NCBI GenBank assembly: GCA_021847625.1
Contig: JAJZQK010000149.1
Span: forward strand, 1-7,433
Length of the DNA stretch: 7,433 nt
Reading direction: 5' to 3'
Origin: Chloroflexota bacterium
GTDB taxonomy: Bacteria > Chloroflexota > FW602-bin22 > JAMCYS01
Part shown: positions 1 to 5,344 of the stretch, one piece after another
Position numbering within the stretch: the first letter of the stretch is position 1
How the letters are laid out: each line of letters starts with the position of its first letter
Translations under genes and position numbers: made by a program
Notes under the pieces: model-generated
Told to the model about the DNA's origin: nothing
What the model saw: only the letters and a program-made list of their open reading frames with translations
The model's database searches: none

Positions 1-391
1 TGTTCACAATCACGTCCGGCCCGTAGCCGGTCAAACCGGCGCCGATTAGCCCCCCGATCAACGCGTGGGTCGAGCTCGTCGGTATGCCCACCAGCGAGGC
101 GGTGGTGTTCCAGGCGACCGCGCCAATCAGCGCGGCTATCACCAAAGACGGCCCCACGACGTCGGGTTTGACTATCTCGGTGGCGATCGTGCCGGCGACG
201 GCCGTCCCGAAAATGAACGGCCCCACAAAAGCGGCGACGCTCGCCAGCGCTAGGGCGGGGAGCGGAGACACGCTTCGCGAGGAAATGGCCGCTGCCAGTA
301 GGCTTCCGCCATCCAGCGTGCCGTTCAGATAGGCAAAAGACAGAGCCAGGGCGACGATGGCCAAGACCGGCCACGGAACATCTAGATACAT
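1..391 (-). CDS. PiT-family inorganic phosphate transporter, N-terminal part (cut by window edge)
   Basis: The reverse strand reads open from ATG at 391 to the left edge, giving 130 codons with no stop, so the gene is partial at its C-terminus. PiT (PHO4) proteins are inner-membrane symporters that import inorganic phosphate with a cation. Residues 8-22 and 47-65 look like membrane helices. Residues 23-42 match the family's first conserved segment (NG...D followed by AAAISSRSVSP). Residues 90-119 carry the strongest signature, ending in GIPTSSTHALIGGLIGAG, the family's P(T/S)SSTHALIGG repeat. An in-frame TAA seven codons upstream limits the start to this ATG; the Shine-Dalgarno sequence is weak (GGCGGG close to the ATG). 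The gene is divergent from the heme-related run and has its own promoter candidate. The segment usually NGxxDxAN reads NGTLDGGS here, a mild departure. Family assignment is firm; the exact substrate (phosphate rather than sulfate) is inferred. Confidence 0.9.
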   Translation of the reverse strand, partial: MYLDVPWPVLAIVALALSFAYLNGTLDGGSLLAAAISSRSVSPLPALALASVAAFVGPFIFGTAVAGTIATEIVKPDVVGPSLVIAALIGAVAWNTTASLVGIPTSSTHALIGGLIGAGLTGYGPDVIVN

Positions 392-413
392 GACCCGCCA
401 GCTTGTTTAACAT

Positions 414-443
414 ATTGTAGCAAAGGCCGTATCGCCCCGGCAA
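414..443 (-). promoter_or_regulatory. Candidate sigma70-type promoter for the phosphate transporter
   Basis: Read on the - strand there is TTGCCG (438-443), an 18-bp spacer, and TACAAT (414-419). The -10 box matches the consensus at 5 of 6 positions and the -35 box at 4 of 6. The predicted start of transcription near 407 would give a leader of about 16 nt before the ATG at 391. This is inferred from sequence only. Confidence 0.5.
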
Positions 444-534
444 GCCTGGTACACCACGGAGGGCGAGGGCGTTTGCACGCCTCCAGACCCCGCCCGTTGG
501 CCGGGCCGTGGATATGGCCTAGGGTCGCTCGTCG

Positions 535-564
535 TTGACAGAGGCGGACTACGGCACGTATAAT
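535..564 (+). promoter_or_regulatory. Perfect-consensus sigma70 promoter driving the regulator/heme gene run
   Basis: TTGACA lies at 535-540 and TATAAT at 559-564, separated by 18 bp. Both hexamers match the housekeeping consensus at all six positions, which is uncommon by chance in sequence this GC-rich. Transcription should begin near 571, leaving a leader of about 100 nt before the ATG at 670. A promoter this strong is often held in check by a repressor, which fits the DNA-binding protein encoded just downstream. Confidence 0.85.
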
Positions 565-582
565 TGGATAGTATTACATAGT
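563..582 (+). repeat. Two tandem 10-bp repeats over the transcription start (possible operator)
   Basis: ATTGGATAGT at 563-572 is followed immediately by ATTACATAGT at 573-582; 8 of 10 positions agree. The period is one helical turn, and the pair overlaps the end of the -10 box and the expected +1. A DNA-binding protein sitting here would block initiation, so this is a candidate operator for autoregulation by the downstream HTH protein. That the repeats exist is directly seen; the role is inferred. Confidence 0.4.
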
Positions 583-669
583 TTTGCGCGTTTTTGCCGC
601 TTGCCAAGCGCTCGCGGCGCCCCATCCTCGCCCTTGCGGCGTTACTAATCAGCAGGCATACGTCCGCGA

Positions 670-1332
670 ATGAAGACTGCCAAGAGACAAAGCCCGACCG
701 AGCCCGAGTGGCTGACGCTGGAACAGGCCAGCCGTAGGCTCGGCGTCCATCCCACCACCCTCCGTCGCTGGGTCAGCCGAGGGGCGCTGGACGCTTTCCT
801 CACCCCCGGCGGCCATCGGCGCTTTCGGGCGGCCGACCTCGACCGCTTCCAATCCGAGCGCAGGTACAGCCGGTTGCCGGTGGCGAGCGACCAGCAGTGG
901 CTGGAGCGCGCCCTCGCCCACGCCAGACAGGGCATCGTCCAGCAGCCGTGGCTGCAGGGGTACGGCGAGGCGGACCGCGAGGCCAGCAGACAGCTGGGAA
1001 GGCGCATGTTGGGCGTAATGCTGCACTACATCTCCGGCCAGGGTGACGGCGAAGCCCTGCTGGCCGAGGCGCGCGCCATCGGCCGGCAACACGCCCTCAA
1101 CGGCCTGCGCCAGGGCCGCTCGCTGGTGAACCTCCTGCAGGCGATCAGCTACTTCCGGACCGCCGTGAGCGAGGTGGCAATCGTGCACCTCCACGTTTCC
1201 GGCGCGGTGGTCGCCCAGCAGGAGGCGAGCGTTCATCTCCTGCGCCGCATCGAGGCGCTCCTAAATGAGGTCCAGACCGGAGTCGTGCAGTGCTACCTGG
1301 ACGAGGGGCTGACCGTCAGGGATCAATCTTGA
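670..1332 (+). CDS. Excisionase/MerR-type HTH transcriptional regulator with helical C-terminal sensor-like domain
   Basis: This 220-residue protein has a winged helix-turn-helix of the MerR/excisionase (HTH_17) type at about residues 15-62. The motif is WLTLEQASRRLGVHPTTLRR, then a wing with TPGGHRRF and the helix RAADLDRF, so it should bind DNA. Residues 76-210 form a second, apparently all-helical domain with no recognised catalytic motif. The segment around 134-168 (AIGRQHALNGLRQGRSLVNLLQA) recalls RsbR N-terminal or globin-like sensor helices, but that is weak. It lacks the DxHxxG cobalamin motif of CarH-like regulators. His119, 141, 173, 175 and 189 are possible ligand residues. The ATG at 670 is the only start between the in-frame TAA at 646 and the HTH; its Shine-Dalgarno sequence is poor (AGCAGG, 13 nt away). 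It is first in the transcription unit, 19 bp ahead of the hemY frame, so it probably regulates this unit. The effector is unknown. Confidence 0.85.
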   Translation: MKTAKRQSPTEPEWLTLEQASRRLGVHPTTLRRWVSRGALDAFLTPGGHRRFRAADLDRFQSERRYSRLPVASDQQWLERALAHARQGIVQQPWLQGYGEADREASRQLGRRMLGVMLHYISGQGDGEALLAEARAIGRQHALNGLRQGRSLVNLLQAISYFRTAVSEVAIVHLHVSGAVVAQQEASVHLLRRIEALLNEVQTGVVQCYLDEGLTVRDQS

Positions 1333-1336
1333 GAGC

Positions 1337-1342
1337 TACAAT
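1337..1342 (+). promoter_or_regulatory. Candidate -10 box for a near-leaderless hemY transcript
   Basis: TACAAT sits 9 nt before the ATG at 1352. Transcription would start about 7 nt downstream, giving an mRNA almost without a leader, and there is no Shine-Dalgarno sequence at a normal distance from that ATG. No good -35 box is present: CTGACC at 1309-1314 is 22 bp away. The arrangement fits leaderless expression but could be chance. Confidence 0.25.
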
Positions 1343-1351
1343 GGTGATTCT

Positions 1352-2119
1352 ATGCACGTGGTAATTGTCGGCGGCGGCATCGCCGGGCTGGCGACCGCCT
1401 ATAGTATACGGGAGGGCGCCCGCGAAGCGGGTCTACCTGTCGAGTGTACCCTCGTGGAAGGGGCGACTCGCTGGGGCGGGAAGGTAGTCACGGCCCGCGA
1501 GCGCGGGTTCGTGATCGAAGGGGGGCCGGATTGCTTCATCACCCAGAAGCCGTGGGCGCTCGACCTCTGCCGGCGCCTGGGGCTGGAGGATAGGTTCGTC
1601 GGCACCAACGACCACCGTCGCAAGGTGTACATCCTCTGGAAGGGCAAGATCCACCAGCTGCCGGACGGCGTCCTCCTCATCGTGCCCACGCGCCTCCGCC
1701 CCTTCGCCTTGTCGCCTTTGATCTCGCCGCTAGGCAAACTGCGCATGGGCCTTGACCTCGTCGTCCCGGCGCGACGCGACGAGGGCGACGAGAGCGTTGC
1801 CGACTTCGTACGCCGACGGCTCGGGAACGAGGCACTCGACAAGATCGCCGAGCCGCTGATGGGCGGCATCCACGTCTCCGACCCCGAGCGCCAGAGCGTG
1901 CTGAGCACCTTCCCCCGTTTCCGCGAGATAGAGCGCAAGCACGGGAGCCTGGTGCGCGGGATGGTCGCCGGCCGGTACAGCCACCCGGCGAATGGCAAGG
2001 CTCTGCCCTTGTTCATGACGCTGCGCGACGGGCTGCAGGAGATCCCCGAGGCGCTCTCCGAGCGTCTGGACGGCACCCGGATGCTGCTGGGCCGTTCCGC
2101 CGTCCGTCTCGACATGTAA
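1352..2119 (+). CDS. HemY N-terminal fragment (FAD-binding and start of substrate domain)
   Basis: This 255-residue open frame ends in ...VRLDM at the TAA. It contains the complete dinucleotide-binding fold start, the GGPD segment and most of the membrane/substrate-binding domain (about residues 80-215, including the run EPLMGGIHVSDP typical of the family). It stops just before the strand that leads back into the FAD domain, so alone it lacks the second half of the cofactor site. The ATG at 1352 is chosen because the beta strand HVVIVGGG begins immediately after it. It could be a remnant or one half of a split oxidase. Confidence 0.6.
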   Translation: MHVVIVGGGIAGLATAYSIREGAREAGLPVECTLVEGATRWGGKVVTARERGFVIEGGPDCFITQKPWALDLCRRLGLEDRFVGTNDHRRKVYILWKGKIHQLPDGVLLIVPTRLRPFALSPLISPLGKLRMGLDLVVPARRDEGDESVADFVRRRLGNEALDKIAEPLMGGIHVSDPERQSVLSTFPRFREIERKHGSLVRGMVAGRYSHPANGKALPLFMTLRDGLQEIPEALSERLDGTRMLLGRSAVRLDM

Positions 2120-2140
2120 TAGGCCGGGCCCTATCGCCTC

Positions 2141-2779
2141 ATGCTCGACGACGGTGGTCGGCTGACGGCCGATGCCGTGGTGCTCGCGGTGCCCGCGCGC
2201 GACGCGGCGACGCTGGTGGAGGGCCTGGACGGCAATCTGGCCGCCCACCTGCGCACGCTGCGCTACGTGACGACCGCGACCGTTTCCCTGGCCTACCGGC
2301 GCGATACGATCTCTCATCGGCTCGACGGCTTTGGGCTCCTGATCCCGAGCAAGGAGCGGCGGCCGGTCACCGGCTTCACCTGGACTTCGACCAAGTTCGA
2401 CCACCGGGCGCCGGGCGACAGCGTCCTCCTGCGGTGCTTCCTCGGCGGCGCCGTCGACCAGTCGTCCGCGCTGCTGCCGGAGGACGAGATGGTGCGGGTC
2501 GCCAGGGCCGAGGTGGCCTCGCTGATGGGGATCACGGCGGAGCCCACGCTGACCCGCGTCTTCCACTGGCGGGACGCCCACCCCCAGTACGATGTCGGTC
2601 ACCAGGACTTCGTGGCCGAGGTCGAGCGCCTGCAGGGGATTCATCCGGGGCTCTACCTGACGGGGAGCTCGTATCGGGGCGTGGGCCTGCCCGATTGCAT
2701 ACACAGTGGCACGCTAGTTGCTGAGGAGGTCCTCGAGAAGGCGTATCCACGCCTGTCGGCCTTGCCCACCGCCAATTGA
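2141..2779 (+). CDS. HemY C-terminal fragment (second part of the FAD domain)
   Basis: After the tandem stops the same frame continues, and its first possible start is ATG at 2141, 18 bp past the TAG. The 212 residues begin at LDDGGRLTADAVVLAVPA, a normal HemY strand-loop-strand, and end with the FAD-contacting motif GSSYRGVGLPDCIHSG near residues 175-190. No Shine-Dalgarno sequence precedes this ATG, so independent translation would depend on re-initiation after the upstream stop. Without the N-terminal Rossmann segment it is not expected to be active alone. Confidence 0.5.
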   Translation: MLDDGGRLTADAVVLAVPARDAATLVEGLDGNLAAHLRTLRYVTTATVSLAYRRDTISHRLDGFGLLIPSKERRPVTGFTWTSTKFDHRAPGDSVLLRCFLGGAVDQSSALLPEDEMVRVARAEVASLMGITAEPTLTRVFHWRDAHPQYDVGHQDFVAEVERLQGIHPGLYLTGSSYRGVGLPDCIHSGTLVAEEVLEKAYPRLSALPTAN

Positions 2780-2807
2780 CGACGAGTTCGGTAGCTGTTC
2801 CGTGTCT

Positions 2808-2814
2808 AGGGAGG
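2808..2814 (+). promoter_or_regulatory. Strong ribosome binding site for the solute-binding protein
   Basis: AGGGAGG ends 5 nt before the ATG at 2820. It is the best Shine-Dalgarno match in the window and fixes the start of the lipoprotein, ruling out the longer TTG-initiated frame from 2718, which would put charged sequence ahead of the signal peptide. Confidence 0.8.
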
Positions 2815-2819
2815 ATCGT

Positions 2820-4409
2820 ATGTCGAAGCTGACCCGCGCTCTGGCGCTGTTGCTCTTGGTTCCGGTGCTGCTTAGCGCCTGCGCTGTGGCCCCACCTACC
2901 GCCAGCGAGGGCGGCGGCACCCTCACGAGGGCGATGACCTCCGAGCCTACCGGTCTCGACCCGCAGGGCGCCGCCAACTCCGGCACCAACCTGGTGCTGC
3001 CCTATCTGTTCGATACGCTGATCTCTCAGCAGAGCGACGGCAAGCTGGTTCCCGTGCTGGCCGAGAGCTGGCAGTTCTCCGACGACGGCAAGACGCTCGA
3101 CTTCGTCCTAAAGAAGGGTGTGAAATTCCACGACGGCACGCCGCTCACCGCCGATGCGGTGGTGTTCACCTTCGAGCGCTTCAAGAACTCCGCGAGCAAG
3201 TCGCCGGTCGCCACCGGCATCCAGTCGTTCACCAGCGTCAAGACGCTCGACGAACGCACCGTTCGCTTCACCTTCGCGGTGCCCAGCGTCACTTTCCTTA
3301 GCTATCTTGTCTCCCCCTACGCGGGGATCATGAGCCCGACGGCGGTAGAGGCCGCGGGCGATGAGGTCGGTCAGCGGCCGGCGGGGACGGGCCCGTTCAA
3401 GCTGGAAGAGTGGCAGCCGGGGGTGAGCATCACCCTCGTTCGCAACCCCGACTACAATTGGGGCACGCCCGAGGCCCAGAACCAAGGCCCGATGCACATA
3501 AAGAAACTCGTGTTCAAGCTGATCCCCGATGCCGGCACCCAGCTAGCGGCGCTGCAGGCGGGCGACATCGACGTGATGTTCCTAAACGAGCCGAGCCAGC
3601 TGGCGAAGATCGAGCAGGACAAGACCATAAGCCTCCAGCGGGTCGACCTGGATTCGCTGATCTATCTGGGCTACAACTGCGCCAAGCCGCCGTTCGACGA
3701 GGTCAAGGTGAGGGAGGCCTTCTCCCACGCGGTGAACAAGGATCAGATCATCGAATTGGCCCTCGGCGGCCTGGGAACCCCGGCTTACACGCTGCTGACG
3801 CCGTCGATGCTGGGCTACAACAAGGACCTGAAGAGCTACGGCTACGCCTACGATCCCGCCAGGGCCAAGGCGCTATTGGCAGAGGCCGGTTTCCAGCAGG
3901 CCACCGACGGCACCTGGGAGCGGGACGGGCAGAAGCTCGTCGTCAAACTGTTGACCTCGACCAGGGCGCCGAACGAGGCGATTGCCACCGTCGTCCAGAG
4001 CCAGCTGAAGGAGGTCGGCATACCGGTCGAGATCCAGCTGCTCGACTCGGCGGCTGTGATGAAGACGACGACCGCGGGGGCGTTCGACCTGCTCCTGTGG
4101 CGCTTCGAGTGGTACGATCCGGACGGGCTGAATATGTACCTCTCCTCGAGCCAGATTCGCCAGACGAACCGGGTCTTCTATGCCAACCCAGAGGCGGATA
4201 AGCTCTTCGAGCAGGGCCTGCACGAGACCGATGCCGCCAAGCGCGCGACCATCTACGAGGACGCGCAGAAACTGATCCTGGCCGACGCCCCCTGGCATCC
4301 CCTCTATTTCCCGGTCGAGGGGCTAGCCGTGCGCAACAACGTGCAGGGCATCAAGATAAGCGCGATGGGCCGGATGCTGGTGAACGACGTGACGCTGGGC
4401 GGGAGCTAG
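2820..4409 (+). CDS. Peptide/nickel/heme-type ABC transporter solute-binding lipoprotein (SBP family 5, DppA/OppA-like)
   Basis: This 529-residue protein captures a substrate outside the membrane and hands it to the permeases encoded next. It starts with a lipoprotein signal peptide: Lys/Arg at 3-6, a hydrophobic stretch 7-18 and lipobox LSAC with Cys21, so it should be lipid-anchored. The mature part shows the family 5 signature: LAESWQFSDDGKTLDF, then GVKFHDGTPLTADAVVF (about 80-116), and GTGPFKLEEWQPG (189-201). The length is typical of full-size DppA/OppA proteins. The strong ribosome site (AGGGAGG) suggests high expression, as usual for binding proteins. It follows the hemY frame by 40 bp and the first permease begins 5 bp after its TAG stop. 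Family 5 proteins bind peptides, nickel, sugars, or in the DppA/HbpA branch heme and 5-aminolevulinate; the sequence alone does not say which. Family is certain, substrate is not. Confidence 0.93.
   Translation: MSKLTRALALLLLVPVLLSACAVAPPTASEGGGTLTRAMTSEPTGLDPQGAANSGTNLVLPYLFDTLISQQSDGKLVPVLAESWQFSDDGKTLDFVLKKGVKFHDGTPLTADAVVFTFERFKNSASKSPVATGIQSFTSVKTLDERTVRFTFAVPSVTFLSYLVSPYAGIMSPTAVEAAGDEVGQRPAGTGPFKLEEWQPGVSITLVRNPDYNWGTPEAQNQGPMHIKKLVFKLIPDAGTQLAALQAGDIDVMFLNEPSQLAKIEQDKTISLQRVDLDSLIYLGYNCAKPPFDEVKVREAFSHAVNKDQIIELALGGLGTPAYTLLTPSMLGYNKDLKSYGYAYDPARAKALLAEAGFQQATDGTWERDGQKLVVKLLTSTRAPNEAIATVVQSQLKEVGIPVEIQLLDSAAVMKTTTAGAFDLLLWRFEWYDPDGLNMYLSSSQIRQTNRVFYANPEADKLFEQGLHETDAAKRATIYEDAQKLILADAPWHPLYFPVEGLAVRNNVQGIKISAMGRMLVNDVTLGGS
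4401..4405 (+). promoter_or_regulatory. Ribosome binding site supporting a TTG start of the first permease
   Basis: GGGAG lies inside the last codons of the binding-protein gene, 9 nt before the TTG at 4415. No ATG or GTG occurs in frame ahead of the first membrane helix, so this site and the TTG define the start. A second purine run, AGGGA at 4408-4412, is too close to be used efficiently. Confidence 0.5.
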
Positions 4410-4414
4410 GGACC

Positions 4415-5344
4415 TTGTGGCGCTACCTACTGCGGCGTATCGCCAGTGTCGTCCTCACCGTTCTCGTGGTGAGCTTCATGGTGTACGTCGGTCTGACCTT
4501 CGCCCCCGGCGACGCGGCCGAGGCCTTGCTGGGCGAGAATGCCTCGGCCCACCAGGTGGCTGCCCTGCGGCAGGACATGAACCTGGATGCGCCACTGTGG
4601 GAGCGCTATACGTCCTATATGGGGGGTGTGCTCAGCCGCGGCGACTTCGGGCACTCCTTGATCAGCGAAAGGCAGGTCTCCGAGCTCCTGCGTGAGCGGG
4701 CGGGGCCCACCCTTGTGCTGGCGGCGACGGCGATGGCGATTGCCGCCGTCGCCGGCGTCGGGCTGGGCGTGCTGGCGGCCACCAACCACGGTTCGCGTCT
4801 GGACCTATTTGTCACGGGTGGCGCGGCCCTAGGGCTCGCCGTGCCGCCCTACTGGGCCGCCCTCCTGCTGGTGCAGCTCTTCGCCCTGCGCTTGAACCTG
4901 CTGCCCGTGTTCGGCTCGGGCACGCTCGCTCACCTGGTGCTGCCGGCGACGACGCTGGCCCTGCCCGGGGCGGCCGTCGTCGCCAGGTTGGTGCGGGCCA
5001 GCATCCTCGAGGTGCGCAACGCCGACTTCGTGCGCACGGCCCTCTCCAAGGGGCTGAGCGGCCGGCGGACCCTCTTCCGGCACATCCTGCCCAACAGCCT
5101 CATCCCTGCTCTGATGTTGCTGGGGCTGAACCTGGGCCACCTCGTCGGAGGCGCCTTTGTCGTCGAGACGATCTTCGCCTGGCCCGGGCTGGGGCGGTTG
5201 CTGGTGCAGGCCATCTTCGACCGCGACATACCGGTGGTGATGGGTGCCGTCCTGCTCGTCGCCCCCATGTGCCTGGCGGTCAACCTGATCGTCGACATCC
5301 TGCACGGCGCCCTCGACCCGCGCGTCCGCCACGAGGCACTGTGA
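4415..5344 (+). CDS. ABC transporter permease, DppB/OppB-like
   Basis: This 309-residue inner-membrane protein would form half of the transport channel. Membrane helices are visible at about 9-30, 98-122, 132-158, 172-194, 228-255 and 273-297, the six-helix plan of DppB. Family motifs appear in order: GDFGHSL (76-82, usually GDxGxS); the cytoplasmic EAA loop that contacts the ATPase, with ADFVRTALSKGLSGRRTLFR ending near residue 222, followed by HILPN; ETIFAWPGLGRLL (251-263); and the closing DILHGALDPRVR (294-305). The length is normal. It starts with TTG, 5 bp after the binding-protein stop, and its TGA overlaps the ATG of the next permease by one base, so the three genes are translationally linked. 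The intact EAA loop implies a functional partner ATPase, yet none is encoded in this window. The transported compound is undetermined. Confidence 0.93.
   Translation: MWRYLLRRIASVVLTVLVVSFMVYVGLTFAPGDAAEALLGENASAHQVAALRQDMNLDAPLWERYTSYMGGVLSRGDFGHSLISERQVSELLRERAGPTLVLAATAMAIAAVAGVGLGVLAATNHGSRLDLFVTGGAALGLAVPPYWAALLLVQLFALRLNLLPVFGSGTLAHLVLPATTLALPGAAVVARLVRASILEVRNADFVRTALSKGLSGRRTLFRHILPNSLIPALMLLGLNLGHLVGGAFVVETIFAWPGLGRLLVQAIFDRDIPVVMGAVLLVAPMCLAVNLIVDILHGALDPRVRHEAL

Larger units (their letters stand above)
392..669. other. Divergent intergenic region
   Basis: These 278 bases separate the leftward phosphate transporter gene from the rightward regulator gene. They contain the two back-to-back promoter candidates and the tandem repeats listed separately. 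Between 444 and 534 I see no convincing gene, RNA or strong hairpin. The 5' leader of the rightward transcript (about 571-669) is roughly 100 nt long and includes a GC-rich part at 596-640 with short self-complementary words such as GGCGCC, but nothing I can assign to a known riboswitch. Confidence 0.6.
1352..2779 (+). pseudogene. hemY: HemY-type protoporphyrinogen/coproporphyrinogen oxidase, interrupted by tandem in-frame stops
   Basis: The reading frame is 476 codons, the usual length for HemY, but codons 256 and 257 (2117-2122) are TAA TAG. The frame before and after is identical, so this is nonsense interruption, not a frameshift. HemY is an FAD enzyme that oxidises protoporphyrinogen IX; in monoderm bacteria the same family (CgoX) oxidises coproporphyrinogen III. 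The N-terminus has the Rossmann FAD motif GGGIAG (residues 7-12), the ribose-binding Glu36, RWGGK (40-44) and EGGPDCF (56-62). The C-terminus has the family's second FAD motif, GSSYRGVGLPDCIHSG, at 2663-2710. Both halves look well conserved, so the interruption is recent, or the halves are still made as two chains. Stop reassignment is unlikely because TAG, TAA and TGA all end other genes here. The sequence lies between the regulator and the transporter and shares the strand with hemH. Confidence 0.85.

Noticed and set aside
65..332. Two + strand frames opposite the phosphate transporter
   Set aside because: The - strand frame carries unmistakable PiT motifs; the + strand products are compositional shadows.
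407..625. 72-codon - strand frame in the divergent intergenic region
   Set aside because: It overlaps both promoter candidates, has no recognisable motif and no good ribosome site.
649..1236. Antisense frame (195 codons) over the regulator gene
   Set aside because: The + strand encodes a clear HTH protein; the antisense product shows no motif and no ribosome site.
2117..2122. Stop-codon reassignment as the explanation for the interrupted hemY
   Set aside because: TAG ends the binding-protein gene, TAA ends hemH and TGA ends the other genes, all at positions matching family lengths, so all three are ordinary stops.
1730..2704. Long antisense open frame (324 codons) across the hemY region
   Set aside because: It lies opposite two clearly recognisable HemY halves, its product is rich in His, Gln, Arg and Pro without any family motif, and such shadows are expected in GC-rich genes.
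2776..2804. TTGACG after hemY as a promoter -35 box for the transporter genes
   Set aside because: There is no A/T-rich -10 hexamer at 16-19 bp; the sequence there is TCCGTG.
2718..2819. Longer TTG-initiated start for the solute-binding protein
   Set aside because: It would overlap the hemY end and place charged and cysteine-containing sequence ahead of a perfect lipoprotein signal peptide; the AGGGAGG site supports ATG at 2820.
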